64,000 nucleotides of DNA from the NCBI GenBank assembly GCA_030549495.1, contig JAUIRK010001039.1, positions 62,001 through 126,000 of the forward strand, in the 5' to 3' direction. The notes under the pieces are model-generated. The model was not told the origin of the DNA. It did not search any database and saw only the letters and a program-made list of their open reading frames with translations. A program made the translations under genes and the position numbers. The DNA comes from Nectonema munidae. Taxonomy: Eukaryota > Nematomorpha > Nectonematoida > Nectonematidae. Positions 35,130-48,800 of this stretch are shown piece after piece (within the stretch, counting starts at the first letter, position 1; each line of letters begins with the position of its first letter).

Positions 35130-36915
35130 CACCATTGAAAAATCTATTCAAAAAAAGAAAGTATCTTCATTTTATTAGATATATCCAATGCGTTCAATAA
35201 TGCCTGGCAGCCAGCTATTCTATCTAACCTTCTTTTTAAAAACTATCCTAAGTACCTCATCGAATTTATCTCTAGTTGCCTGACAAATAGGCAACTCATT
35301 TTCAAGTATAAATCTTTGTCAACTATTCATTCTTTCTCTCTGTCGACTTGGCAAGGTGGTTACCTCTCCGACATTCTTTGGATTGTCCTAATCAATCCAA
35401 TTCTCGAGTTATTCGGTCACATACCGACTTTTTCACCCGCAAAACGGATCCAGATCTTGGCCTTGAACTTGATTCCTTTTTTATATCACCTTCATTTTCA
35501 GTTAAGCACCTCGGGGTGACGTTTCAATCCAATCTACGTTGGACATCGCACTCTGCTTTATACTTAAAACCATCGCTTATAAATGGGGCTTATCTGTTTC
35601 ACATTCTCGTTTTATCTATTCTGGTATTGTCCTTCCCATCATTCAATATGTAATCTTATCTTGAGGTTTAGCTCTCTTCCATCCATCTTCGATTCATCTT
35701 CTCTCCAAAATTCATTGACTCTGTCTTCTCTGTATATCTAAGGCATTCCGATCTACTTCAACGAGTTCCCTTGAAATTCTCTTTAACATCACATCTCTTC
35801 ATCTTCAACTAAAAAGATTTTACTTAAAAGATTTCTTTTCATGTATAAATCCTGCAATCCTCCTCTTCTGACTTCTCATAGATTCTCTGATAATACACCT
35901 TCCTTTAATTTCTTTAATTCCTTAATCTCTTCCTTTGCTCCTCACCTTATACCTCTCCTTATCCATCCTCACATTCCATCAATAACTTTAACTCATCCCT
36001 CATCTTCTCTCCCATACTCACTCAATAATTGCAGCAATATTAAATCGGCCAAGTCTTCTATCTATAAATCCCGTATTAGTCTACAAGTTTTACGAGTTTT
36101 TTCAGATGCTTCGAAGTCATCTCATCATTGCTCAATAGCATTTGCCATTTTCGTGCCCCTCTCAATTACTCCCATCTACAAATTTCAAGCCTCTATTGAT
36201 CCTTTATACTCTACTTCAGAAGCTGAATTCATTGCCATCCTCTCTGTCTCTAACTACTTACTTTCTAATATAAAGTCCTTTTATTGCTTCAATCATTTAA
36301 GCTTCTTCACAGATTCTCGAAACACAATTAATTATCCGTTATTTATCCGAAACTTATTCTATTGTCAAACAATTTCTCTATAACCGTCAATTGGCATCCA
36401 TCCCACACTGATATTTATGAAAACTGTTTTGTGGACCTATTAACCAAGCAAGCAAGTAATCTCTCACCTGTTTTTTTTTTATTAACTTCAAAGCTTTCAA
36501 TTCTTCCTCAATCGACCACATTTATTAAATGTAGAACTTGGAAAACATTTCTTCTAAATTCCGATCTACGTTCTTCTTTTTCAATCTCCTCGCAATTCAT
36601 TCTACATGGATCGAAAATAACACATCTCATAAGATGGCTTTCGGGCCATCTTTCTTGTAACCTATATTTATTTCAACGGAATATTTCGAAAGATCCTTTT
36701 GTCACGAAAGTTCAGAGTCACCCTTCCACCTTATATTTTCGTGTCAATGTATTCAACCTGCGAAGATTTCATTAATTCAACTGTTCGTATACTGGGCCAT
36801 TTTCCTAACTCTCTGCTCGACCTCATTTATTACCCAACCCTTCTCGCTAAACTGAATAAGTTAATTCATATTATTGAACGTCGAATTACTATCCTGCCGA
36901 CAAATTATCCATCTT
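35130..36915 (+). mobile_element. I/R1-group LINE, 5'-truncated, with RNase H
   Basis: The left end falls inside the reverse transcriptase (LDISNAFNNAWQPAILSNL, then SCLTNRQLIFKYKSLST). The downstream YxDD segment is not readable in one frame. An RNase H domain follows: FSDASKSSHHCSIAFA, YSTSEAEFIAIL, FFTDSRNTIN and WHPSHTDIYENCFVDLLTKQ. Several stops and frame changes break it. Plus-strand G is strikingly rare. The neighbour at 37680-41050 is from a related family. Confidence 0.75.
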
Positions 36916-37679
36916 AATATTGAAACATTTCTGTTTCATCCAGCTTCATATATAATAATCTTTGTTTGATCCTACTCTTTTTATTTTCTTGTTGAAAAAC
37001 TTTAACTTTTCAAGCTTCTCAATTTCCAAGAAACAGAGCACTGCAAGCATATCGATTCAGTTCGGATTGTACTTCGAAATCTCATTACCTACCTACCTGT
37101 CATTTTAATGGGAACATTTAGTTTTTTTTTCGTTATTTTTTGAATTTTTTTTATTATTCAATAATTTCTCAATTTGATTGGCCAAATGTTTGAAGAACAA
37201 TAAAAAAATTTTAATTAGTACTTTATCTATGACAATTTGAAATTAACATTAAAAAAAATATTGTATATTTTAAAATCATTTTTTGAAAAAAGAGAGTTTC
37301 CAATTTTTTAAGGAAAAATTAATAATTTAAAAAGTGCATCTTATATAATATATTCAAATTAATATCTACACTTTGACAATTTTGAGTGGCCCATACTGAA
37401 GTGTACAGAAAGTTAAAAAGACGGCCTATCAGTTTTTTGTTTAAACTGCTAGGAAATAAATACATTATATTTGAGGATCGTAAAATTTTTGTATAAAAAA
37501 TCTGAAGGTAAAATTTTGAAATTAAATATTTAAATTTAATCTGCTTATCACACTCAAAAATATATACTTTCTTCATAATAATAATGCGTTGCAAATCAGG
37601 AAGTGGTAATGGAGAAAAGAAAAACTAAGTAAATAAAATGAATAGACATCTCACACTTTTTAACGTAAACATCTTGACA
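36916..37679. other. AT-rich spacer between two LINEs
   Basis: About 760 bases of AT-rich DNA. The frame at 37319-37594 (-) has no recognised similarity and is not accepted. Confidence 0.4.
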
Positions 37680-40600
37680 AAATATATAAATCCAACAACG
37701 ACTTCACATTTATCTCACAGAAATCATAAAAAATTGCAAGGTATGTGACACACCCTCAGCTTCATACCACTCTTTTATTTATATCCTTGTCAATCTTCAT
37801 GTACACATAAAGATACAATACAACCACTCCATTGGCCAGCACATATTCGGAAGAGCTTTACTAAAACAATACAATTTAAACTAGCTAGTTTCAACTTCCA
37901 TTCTTACTTTTACTCAAAACATCCTATTAACAAAAGGCAAAACGACTACTTCTGGAATCCCAACCTAAATACGGTAAAACACCAAATTAAACAAAACTAG
38001 GAGAAAATTAACCAGCTAAACTTCACCAAGCCCCAGGAATACTATCCACAAAATCACCAATAACAAATTTTTATCATCCCTACCTACTTAACCCTTCACT
38101 TCACTTTTTCCATCAGATTCACTAGTATACCACAACATCCACAATTCCATCATAAAAACAACTTCAATTTTCAATCAATCATCATTATAGAACTTAACAA
38201 GACCATAAACTCCTTTAAATCCTAAGCAACTACGACCAGATATCCATAAAAACTTTCACAAAACTTATTATCTATCACCATCTACTATAATTATTCAACA
38301 GTTCCCTAAAATAAATTACTTTCATAATATTTGGAAAATAAGCAAATTGATATTGATTCCTAAACCCAATCAAAATATAAAAAACTATCGCCTAGTACAA
38401 TTCTTATCAAAATTATATCTTAAAAATCAACTCATTCACTCAAATTAACTTCCCTAAAGGGGTAAAGTGATGATGATGAGAAAAAAGAAAATTAGGAGAG
38501 ATATGATGTCGGCCTATTTGAAAAGAGGGAAAAATATTTTAGTTGTAGCTAGGTGGAACTTGAGCTTGTAGCCAACTAAAAGGAAAACATAAAACTAAAA
38601 CCCATGTGCATCCCTTCATCCATATTTCCGATGATACGCTGATAAGCACTCCTTCATGGGGGCGAGGGTGCGAATTGAGGAGCAGCGAGAAATTTGAAGG
38701 AATCACCGAAGAGAAAAAGGAGAAGAATGAAGTAGCTCCTAATGCCTTGCCTTATATATTACTTGGTATTATTTGTTGTAGGAGCTATCTAAATTAGTGC
38801 AAGATAGTCTTTCTGTCGAGACGGAAAATCTGCAGAGTTTTCAGCTGTTTTGATGGATTCGATGATATCTTTGTTTCTAAAGTATCCATTTAGGTCAAAG
38901 GTTAGGATGTGTTCAGAGAACATCGAAGACTATGGGCAACTAGCCCTGCCATTTTTGATGTTTGCTATGGCGACAGCTGAATCAAAGAAAATCTAACAGT
39001 GAAAGTTTTTGAATCTTGCAAAAATGACAATGGCCAGGAGTTCAGCAGCATGTATAAGCACCCTTATTGGCAGGCGCAGACTGATTGACTTGTGTCAATT
39101 GACACATATGCCGATTTGTGTTAGAGTAGCATACATAAAGATTTTCTCTACCAGTAGATCGAAGTTAATCAATGAGGTTGATGAATGGATGTTTTCACAA
39201 GCGTTTCTCCATGTTGTTGGATTAACTCCTTTTCAATTAAGAACATCATAAAGTCTTGAAAACCTCTCCTGGGTGTAGAAGACGTTACCGATTTTGTTGT
39301 TGATAAAGCCGCCAAGGTCTTTTTGGTAAGCTTTGCGAGGGATATGCTCTGAGCTACACACGGCGCGTAGGAAGAGTAAGCGGATTTTTAGTTTTCTGGA
39401 GAATGTTTTGCTGATTTCAATTTGCCGTCTCGAGATCGAGAAGGAGTTTTAGATAGTTTACTTTTGTAGAAGGAATGAGGTTAGATTTACTTCTGTTGAC
39501 GATAATATTCCTTCTTTCTAGAAAAGTTTGGAATGCTTTAGTTGCCTTGAGGCAGGATTCCCGATCACAAGCAAGCAGAAACTCGTATCTATGTATACGA
39601 TACGAATATCTTCATTGTAGACTTTGTAGAGAGTTTTGAATGTGTTGGAGCAATGCTGGAGAGAAGTTAGCTCCCATTCGGAGTTTTCTGAATTGAAACC
39701 TCATTCCCTGAGTTTGAAAAAAAATTTTTATTCCATATAACTCATCGTTCAAATCAATCTTTGTACCGTAGCCATATCTGATTTCGTTGAACCGTAAGAG
39801 ATATGGACCTTAGAGGAGTTGAAATTTGCAATAAAACTTACTCCATTGTCTTTTTTTGACTAGGAAGACTGGGGAGATGATTCTTGTTTTAAGGATTGTT
39901 CAATCAATTTACACTCGAACAACTTGGGAATCACGATGTTTTCAATGAAAACCTTCTTTGTGTAAAGGAATAAATTGTGAGAAGGTTCCAAATTTGTTGC
40001 TTGAAATGATCTTAGACATGTATCCCTCAATTAATACTTTGAGAGAAAAGTCGCCTTTTAGTCATCACTTCCTAAAAAAAAATGCATAGCACTTTCTAGC
40101 CTCACACTTTACTTTGAATATAAACTTATTCATAAAACAACCTCAACTGCAATCGTTGACGTCAAGAATGTTTGCAACACTGCCTGAAATCCAGCTATCA
40201 TTAACAACCTGATAGACAACACCTACCCAAAATACATGATAAAGTTCATCTACAATGACCTCAGCAATCGTATTCTAATTTTAATTCAAAACAACAACTC
40301 ATATATTCGCCAGCGCTCTCTCTACTCCTCAAGGCGGCAGTCTATCCGATTTACTATCGCTAATCCTTATCAAACACATTCTCACTTTTATCAACAAAAC
40401 TTTACTCGATGTTATTCTGTTCTCATTTTCAAGTCCTGAGGAAACTGAAAACCTCCAACAATCCTTTCCTTACTAAAACAAATCCAAATCGAAGCATAAA
40501 ATTTCCTTTTAACCCTAACAAATTTTGCTTAATTCATTTCCCACACAAAAGAAAAGATTACCCTTACAACTCAACTCAACAAACACAATATCTCCAAGAA

Positions 40601-41050
40601 ACTTTTTTTCTCGACACATTTTAAAAACATTTCTCAAAAATTATTCAAAACCCTTTTATCTCTTAAAAACGCAATATCATAGAAATGGGGATTCACACCA
40701 AAATTCACAAATTTCACACAGAATTAATAGATTCAGAAATTCACACAGAATTAATATCCTGCAACATACTCCTTATCAACCTAACCTCATATTCCAACTC
40801 ATTCGTATTCCCCTTTTCAACTCACCAAATAATGCATGACGTAAAGCGCAAAAACAAAATCTCACACTCAACTTTTAGATCAGCAAACAAACTTATTCGC
40901 CTATCTAATCGCTTTGAATTAAAAATCGTATGCTGCCAGATTTCTACGAGGAATGTTCACTTCCACTGAACTTGAAAAAACTGTTAAAATGAGATCATTA
41001 TCAGAATTATTCCGATCACTGAACAAAATATCTGAATTAAAACTTGAAAA
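37680..41050 (+). mobile_element. I/R1-group LINE split by a retroelement fossil
   Basis: The left part (37680-38455) reads KRQNDYFWNP (end of the endonuclease), ELNKTINSFKS and LILIPKPNQNIKNYR, the start of a reverse transcriptase. The right part (40085 onward) continues with VDVKNVCNTA, NPAIINNLIDN and PKYMIKFIYNDL, the next block, matching the LINE at 35130. Both halves are G-poor on the plus strand, while the 1.6 kb between is not. The RT is decayed with several stops; the right boundary near 41050 is approximate. Confidence 0.65.
38456..40084 (-). mobile_element. fossil DIRS-like (LTR-kin) retroelement fragment
   Basis: On the minus strand, reverse-transcriptase-like and RNase H-like segments can be recognised in family order, the latter ending in an ENxADxPSR-type motif typical of DIRS and related elements. 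It is clearly broken, with many interruptions, and lies inserted within the LINE at 37680-41050, so it is younger than that LINE. No recombinase, capsid or long terminal repeats were identified. Family assignment is tentative. Confidence 0.5.
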
Positions 41051-41840
41051 TGATTCTTCACTCTTGAGAACAAAAAGATTTGTAAAATCATTTTTACACA
41101 ATATCTAATATTTCTATGCATACCTTTATCTATAAAATACCTATACAATATACAGGGCATGGTATTTTCATATTATCGCAAAATAAGAGATTCTACACAT
41201 TATTAACTCTTCTCTTTGTTCAAGTTACATAGTTTGCTGGTGATGAAATAATTGTGAATTGATTTATACATATCATACTATTTGTAAGTTTGTTATTTTT
41301 TATCTAAAAAAAGTTAGTCATTAACTTTATTTTAAATTATAAAAAGATAAATGTAAAAAAGTCAACATTTTAGTGAATGCTTTGAAAAAGTGCCATCAAA
41401 TAAGATATTTTTGGTGAAATAGATATACCTAAACGATATTTATCGAGAAAGGGAAAAAGCTTACCTTATGATTGAAATCGTTTAAATAATGATAAACGTA
41501 TTCATTTTAAATTCATATTGAATCATCTTGAAATGTTTTTTTACTCTTTATCTCAAAATAGTTTTCTTAAATTTTTTTTTGCATAAGTAAGCCATAGAAA
41601 ATATGAATACATATTCTTGTAAATGTGACTGTCAGATAAGGATCCACGACTTACATACCTTATTAAAATGCAGGAAACTGTATTTAGGGATTACTGGAAG
41701 GAGCCCTCATAACTCGTCCTTATGGGCGGGTGCTAGCTAAAAGCTCAATTAGGATTAATTGGAAATGTTCGTTAAAGCAAAGTTGATATTTTTGGAAATG
41801 AAATTTTTAAATACATCATTATCAAATACCTTACTTTAAT
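41051..41840. other. AT-rich region 3' of POLA1
   Basis: Sequence between the LINE and the POLA1 3' end, mostly AT-rich. A slightly GC-richer patch at 41635-41760 is unrecognised. No gene seen. Confidence 0.4.
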
Positions 41841-41846
41841 TTTATT
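41841..41846 (-). promoter_or_regulatory. possible POLA1 polyadenylation signal
   Basis: AATAAA on the minus strand, about 105 bases past the POLA1 stop. It is the first such hexamer after the stop, but the region is AT-rich and the match could be chance. Confidence 0.4.
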
Positions 41847-41949
41847 ATAAAAATATACAAAATTTATAAAAATTTGCATACAAAAGTGTATAGTTTTGAC
41901 AAGGAATCGAGGTATACATCATAAATGTAGGAGTAAGCATATGTAAATA

Positions 41950-42834
41950 TTAGAGGTGATAGATTTTCGAAAATAGGGAAGCCAAATTGATGCTTCCAAA
42001 AGCATTCTTGTCCAAGTAAGCAGAAGCAATGCTTTTCAAGCGCGCATACGCTGGAAGGAAGGACGCAAACTTCTTTCGCAATTTCGCTTGTTCAATGCAA
42101 TCTCCGGGTGAGCCATCTGATGCCTTACGCGTTCGAATTTCCCTATCAATATCAAAGAGGTGTTGGGAGAAGAGAAGCTTGCGATAGAGTTCTCCATCCT
42201 TTTGGCTTCTACTCAACGTCCCCGTCAGGCACAGGGGGCACGTTAGAAAGACTTTGGATGTGTCAGCGCCTAGCGGAATATTTTTGGTACGATACTCGCA
42301 AACACCATCATCACACGAAAAGATGGAATGCGATTGATAGTATTCTCTGATTAAAGATCGTAGAGAGAGAATCAAATGATTTGAAAGGTAGTTCAGAGAA
42401 TCCAGCAACGAATGCTGACACTTCGAGCAGGGGGACAACGTGCATTGAAGTGAGAGGGGCTCGTCTGGGCTCGAAGAAAAAATGATGGGAGTGGAAAAGG
42501 AGATTGAAGCATCGCAGTTTTCGGAGTTGGGGCATTTGAAAGAAAACAACTCCTTCATATCATGGAATTGGTCTGGGCTGAAGGTGTCAGTGAAGTCTTG
42601 GCAACTCTCAGACTTCCCATTCGACACGGAAACGCCTTTCGTTTGCATGCCCAAGCATTTGGCAAGGATTTTAGGGTGCGTTCCTTCAATAGGAGCGCAG
42701 AGTCTACTGACAACAGGATAGATCTGCTGGCTTATGTAGTAGTCGTGATCAATGCGCAAACAAAGAGAGCTGACTTCATCAGGGTGATACGCTTTTTGAG
42801 TTAGATGCGAGCCATCTTTCTTTTCATTCTTTTC
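41950..42834 (-). CDS. POLA1: POLA1 last exon, C-terminal zinc region and stop
   Basis: The exon holds [16 protein letters not shown], then [16 protein letters not shown], the alpha-specific block before the C-terminal cysteine region. Cysteine pairs follow ([35 protein letters not shown]), which in POLA1 bind two zinc ions and contact the B subunit. The C terminus is [14 protein letters not shown], like NLSKLFAG. The TAA stop is at 41950-41952. The acceptor is taken at 42835 (CTTGTTAAG); a second in-phase site lies two codons in. Confidence 0.95.
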   Translation of the reverse strand, partial: EKNEKKDGSHLTQKAYHPDEVSSLCLRIDHDYYISQQIYPVVSRLCAPIEGTHPKILAKCLGMQTKGVSVSNGKSESCQDFTDTFSPDQFHDMKELFSFKCPNSENCDASISFSTPIIFSSSPDEPLSLQCTLSPCSKCQHSLLDSLNYLSNHLILSLRSLIREYYQSHSIFSCDDGVCEYRTKNIPLGADTSKVFLTCPLCLTGTLSRSQKDGELYRKLLFSQHLFDIDREIRTRKASDGSPGDCIEQAKLRKKFASFLPAYARLKSIASAYLDKNAFGSINLASLFSKIYHL

Positions 42835-45800
42835 CTTAACAAGAAAGATATGAAAAATTTGAAGGTTTCTTCAAAAGTGTTAAAATACAAGAAACTGCAA
42901 AAAGATTCTCTAAAATCGCAAAGGTCAAATCATCCCAAATACCTCCTTTTTCAGTGAAAAGAAGAATTTAAACTGTGTTATATATTTAAATGGCGGGCGC
43001 ACATCCTCTAAATCTAAATAGTATGTCTCAATTATACGTTTAAATGACATTTCTGTCTTAAGCTCTTTTAAAGCACATGCTCATTTTTCTACAATTTAAA
43101 ACTTTAATATATTCAATGTGATTTGGAGAACGAGTATTTCTCAACACCTAGCTTTTCTAGTACCCATTAAAAATCTGATGTTTGGAATTTTTAATGTACA
43201 CGTCAAAATTGAAGCTACGTTCTGTGGAAAAAATCGTTTTCTAAAAAAAAATTTTTTTTAGATAAGAAATACTAGGCTAATTGCAGGTTGTTCGAATTTT
43301 TGAAAAAATAAAGGAAAATTGATAATAAATTTGGAACAAGAAACTTTAATCCACGTACTTGCAACTTCGCCAAGACAACTTAGCTTATACGTACTAATAA
43401 AGACTTTCAAAGGAAGGTAACTTATGTGTTGTTTAATTAAAGAAATATTAGATAGAAAATTTCAAAAATAATAATTAAATTTGATATTGTTTATTGCTTT
43501 TTAATTATTAAAATCATCAAGAGTCATTCCTTAAATAATTTTTAGAAAGAAAATAAAAAGAGCAAGAAAAAGGTAAACATTAAAATTGTTATATTTAAAC
43601 ATGATCTCATGGAAATAATGAGACAACCTATCCATAATCAACAAATTTTAAAAAGGATTATATTGATTATCAAGATCAAAAAAGGTATTTAAATTTATTA
43701 TTATACCTAGCAAATCAAACAAATAAGCATCAAACACTTTTTTAAGCGATGATAATCCATTGTAAAAACAAAAATTCAATATGTAAAATAGGAAACATAT
43801 GGTAAGTAGTATCATAAGAAAAAAACATTTTTTAATCGCATCCTCTGAAGATCAGTTGTAAAAGAAAGAAAAAGTCTCACCATGCATATAACGTAAGAAA
43901 CAATGTCGCCTCGGTGAATTTTTTTGACAGATTTTCCACTTTGATTCAGACGAATCGCAACCTGGACATGAGGCTGGCTTTTCGCATCTGAGTAGTCTTT
44001 GGGATCCTTTGTTAGTTGCTGAAAAAAAGTAAACGTAAAAGATACTTTAAACTAAACTTAAAACTAACATGCATTTTTTTACTTATTATATTCTTAAATA
44101 TATTACATATTATATTATCAAATTTGAATAAATGGGGAATTACTTTGTTTATAACAAAGTTCTTCAAGTCCAATTTATCTTCGCGAATATTGCTCGCCAA
44201 TTCTGACAGATAAACGTGGATGTTTTCTACGATTGAATCACATTGATTATTTTGCGACAGGATCTGATCAAGAGCATACCTAATATTAAAATAAATCACC
44301 ATGTTAACAATGAATGTAATTATTACGGAAAAAAATTACTACGCCTAAAAATGAACTTTAACTAAATAAATTTTTTTTTCAATATGATATTCACCATGTT
44401 TTTGATCATCCAGTTATTTTATCGGATGTAATCAAGCCAATCAAAAGTAAAGGCAATTATTTTATGCGAGTATTTAAACTACCATAATTATGGTTTGGAG
44501 AATGCTAAAATCAAAAAATTTCCATTTGTTAAAAAAAATTTCATTTTAAAATTTTTATGCCTCATTTTGAACCTGTCTTTCTTTTAGAATAAATTTTTAC
44601 AAAAATGAAAAAATACTGTTAATTCAAGACAAAAATTTAAAGAATATATAAAGATATAATAGAAGAAAATACATTTATGTTTTTTTTTAAATTAAAATGG
44701 TGTAATTGTTGTAGGTATTCGAAATTTAAGTTTTTACTTAAATGGCAATTTTTTTTACTTTTGAGATTAATTTATGATCTCGCTAAAAAATTAGAAACCA
44801 AAAAAATGTTTTTAAATAGACATTAAAAAATTATAAGCTCAATATTGAAATTTAATATTTTGGTGCTTTCAGCAAATATCTTTTTTTCGGGATAACAAAC
44901 GTTAAATTATGGCCAAAAATTCTTGTATTTTCAATTTGAAGTTTTTCTATCAAAGAAGTGCCTTGGTAGAAAGAGTAAATTCAAGCAACCCTTAAATCTT
45001 TATTGACCACTTCACGAATTGATTTATAAAAATCAATAATTTTGATTGATTTTTAATTTGTTAGCTAATGGTGAGCCGGTGTGCTTGAAAGAATTAACAT
45101 ATATTCTTTAAATTTGATTACAATCAAATCTTTATTTTAATCTTTAGATCAGTCAAAAAATGTTTTATGTCAATAAAAAGTAAAAAATGAATTAATAATA
45201 AATTTCATAAAAGTTCCTTTTAAAGACAACTTATTTTAGTCAAAAAAAAGTCAAATAAAAGATAAGTTATTATTTTAATCAAATATCACCCATATAATTT
45301 TTTTAGTTACAAAACTGACAGTAATTAAGATTTTTCATATATATTTTTAATCAACTACGGTTCAATTCATTTTTCTTCGCCTTTTTAAAAGGCCAAACTT
45401 GAAACTGTATAGGAGATGGATCTACACAAATGTTTTTGCAGAATAATATACCACTGAAAATATGAGGTTTCTTTCTGGATTCTACCGCGATATCTTGGGG
45501 CATGAAGTACTTCAAAGAAGATATTTTAAGCACTCATAACAAAGAGAACCAATATCCTTTTCAGATTTAAAATGTTTTTGCACATTTCTGAGGGAGTTCG
45601 CGATTCGAACCCAAACGCAAAAAGCTGAGAGAGAGAAAGAACTTTATTCAAAATTAAGTTAAATGAAAAATATATATGCAAACATTCCATGGAGGATCAA
45701 AAAGCGCGAGCCGATGAATAATCGCTTCCAAGGAAATGAAGTTGAAGAATTATATTCTATGAATCTATTTTATGACATTATGTATAAATGTATATGTAAA

Positions 45801-48800
45801 TACATACTATGTTATATAACAATAACACATTGAACAAAGTAACTACATAAAGAAGAACAAAGCGTTAGTATATTCATAGAAAAATATATTTTATATTATA
45901 ATTAGTTTGAAAAATATAAAAAGGAAATGAAACATACACAAGAATCAGTTATATACATTTGCTACATCTGTAGCAATTTTTAATGGTGCATAATTTATCA
46001 TATTCATTAATAAATTTTTTCTTTATTGACATCTTGAAAAAGTTCAATCTATTAAACTATAAAAATAAATAATAATATCTATTAAATAATCTTATTAATA
46101 ATATCTTTTAGGATAATCTATTAAAGATTATCCTTATCCTTAAAGATTTTTTGGTGGAGAAAAGTTTTGTTCTTGTTAAAACTAAACTATTCATATTTCT
46201 AAGATAGTATTTTTGGACTTCACTATTAAACAGAATCCAAGAGTTGAAAATACTGGGCAACAAGTTTTTAAAAAAAGTTTATATGTGAAAATCGATAACT
46301 GTACATAGGATACGTCATTTATCTTCAGTAAATTGTTAATATAGAAAAAGTATGATGAAAAAGCTGAGGAATGATTAATTCGACTTCTACAGTCACAGCA
46401 ATAATCAGTTCGGCTTTTAAAAATATTTAAAAAAAATATAAAAAAAATCAATGAATCTTATTATTCACTGAAAAAAAGTGTCGGATTATTAAGTGTCAGA
46501 TTAGAAGATCATCACTGTATAAAAGTGCGTAGAAAGCTTACTCGCCAGCTAGCTTCGCCACAACACTCCAGTCCCTACGAACGATGTCCAAGCCCTTGAC
46601 TTCTTTCTTGTACTCGATGGAGCCGTTTGGCTTCTTGACGATGCATAGCGCAGCGTACTTCTTCTTTTTGATGAGCAAGAGATTTTTGAAGATGCCGTCA
46701 ATGTCCAGCTCCAACAGTTTATATCTCTTATTGATTTCATTCTTTATCTATCACAACAAAAGCACAATGAAAAATCAATTTCAATCATTTTTTCAAATAA
46801 TGTTCATTCCTCTTTTTAAGAAATCCCAAAACACATACACGAATCTTAAACCCATTAATTTATGGCATAAGGCATGCGAGGTAGTTAACTTACTTGTTAA
46901 GTGGGGAAGCTGTCTGGATGAAGCTTGGATGTAAAACTTGTATGTGTATACAACAAAGCCATAAGTAGAAAGCCTGCGCATAAAGTCAGCAGTACTTAAC
47001 GGTGGCGTTTATCTAGCTTGGTTGAAAATACTATATATCTATATGTGCGTAACCTAGGGGCTAACAACAAGAAGAAAAACAACTATTTTCTTTTGTATCT
47101 ACTAGGTAAAAAGGTTATATTTGAAGCTTGGCCACTTTAAGAGTGGGGAGATGAGAACGTTATGGTGCATCATAAAATTATGGAAATATTGCGAAAACTA
47201 GCTTTTTTATTTCACAATCGAAGCAAAGTGAGTCTGTCAAAAAATAGTTTGATTGGAAGGCAGAGGAAGGGAAATCAATCAAGTTAGAATAGGGGATATC
47301 GATGCGTTTGCAAATATATGAAAACATTAAGTCTTTAAATCATTAGTTTTCGAAAATTAGTCGTTAGCTATTCTCTTCCATTGAATTTTCATATAACTTA
47401 CAGCGGATGATTTATTATTATTACTTTTTGGCTCAATGATAACTAGAGGTGCACCGGATAACTCAATTTACAATCCGGCGGGATAAATATAGTAGATCTA
47501 AATATCCTGCCGGATATTGGTAACACTTCAAGTGTTAACTTTCATCTCTAAAGAACTAAGTAAATTACTTCATGTTTATGTATCCAATTTTATTAATATA
47601 CGAATTGATTCAAGCGTTAATAAAATATATTTTTAAAGATGAAAATATCATAATAAATCAACATTCACTATTATATGGCCAGTTGGGTTCTAGAAGAATC
47701 TTTGGACTGCAACAGTCGTAGTACTCTTCATTCAATGTCTAAGTTTCAATGTCTCTCTCTTGTCTAATTCTTTGAGCTTCTATTGCTTCTTTCGCGGTTG
47801 AAAAGCGTAAAATACTCTTCTAGATGTTTCCTTCCTCTTTTTTCATAAATGAAAAAAAACAAACACCGAATAATTAATAATATAATAGATTATGATTATG
47901 AAGTTGACATTTTTTTTCTTTTGCAGCATGTACCAACTATTTACAATTTTTTACATAAAAAATGATCAAACAGGAACTGATCTATTTAATACTATATCTC
48001 TATTTAAATTGAATTTATTTCAATAGACAGTATTAAATATTATACAATAAAAATAATTGATTTTTCAACAAAAAAACAAATATATTCTTTCAATCAATGA
48101 ACTTTTAATGATGATGAATTGGGAAAAGTTACGAAATGCAGTTGAAACTTGATAAGTTTATTGTAGAAACAATCAGTTTCTTCCATTTAATACAAAAGAA
48201 AAAAATAACAAAAACATTAAAATTTGTTTTCTGCTTTGCATAAATCAATTTGGGTTCAAATAATTATTTTAATTATTATTTTCGCATAGTAAGCTCTAAG
48301 AAATTTTTTTAGAAAAAGTTTTAAGTTCAAACGTCTTGGTTCTCCCAAACATTTTGATAACACAATTAAGGTTGTTCAAAACTTTTAAATTAGGTTATCA
48401 AGATGGTGACAGAATATATAAAAAATGAATTATGGATATGAGCTAGTACAAGACAAGTTTTATATGCCTTACCTATTAGGTCTATCTTATTTATGAAAGA
48501 CTCTATATACTCTTCATGGAACTATGAAGATGACGGAACTTGCAAGCAATAAAAAAATGAAAGGAAGATCGTTACGCGGTTTGCAATTTTGTTTGCTTCG
48601 CTTAGCTCTCTGCAATTAGAATTGATCATGATGGAGTCGGTATCTCCGTAAATCACGACGTAGCCGAGCTTTTCGGCCAAATCTTTGGTCGCCAGTAAAA
48701 TGTCGCGGCCTCTCGCCGTTATCGTCGCAGCAAGAGACATTGCGTAAAATCGTGAATTAGCAAAGCCAAGACAACCATACATGGAATTTGCAGTCAACTT

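Noticed and set aside
45595-45625. tRNA gene (GGGTTCGAATC on the minus strand)
   Set aside because: Only a B-box-like word is present, without A box or pairing stems. A similar isolated word at 8100-8115 was rejected for the same reason.
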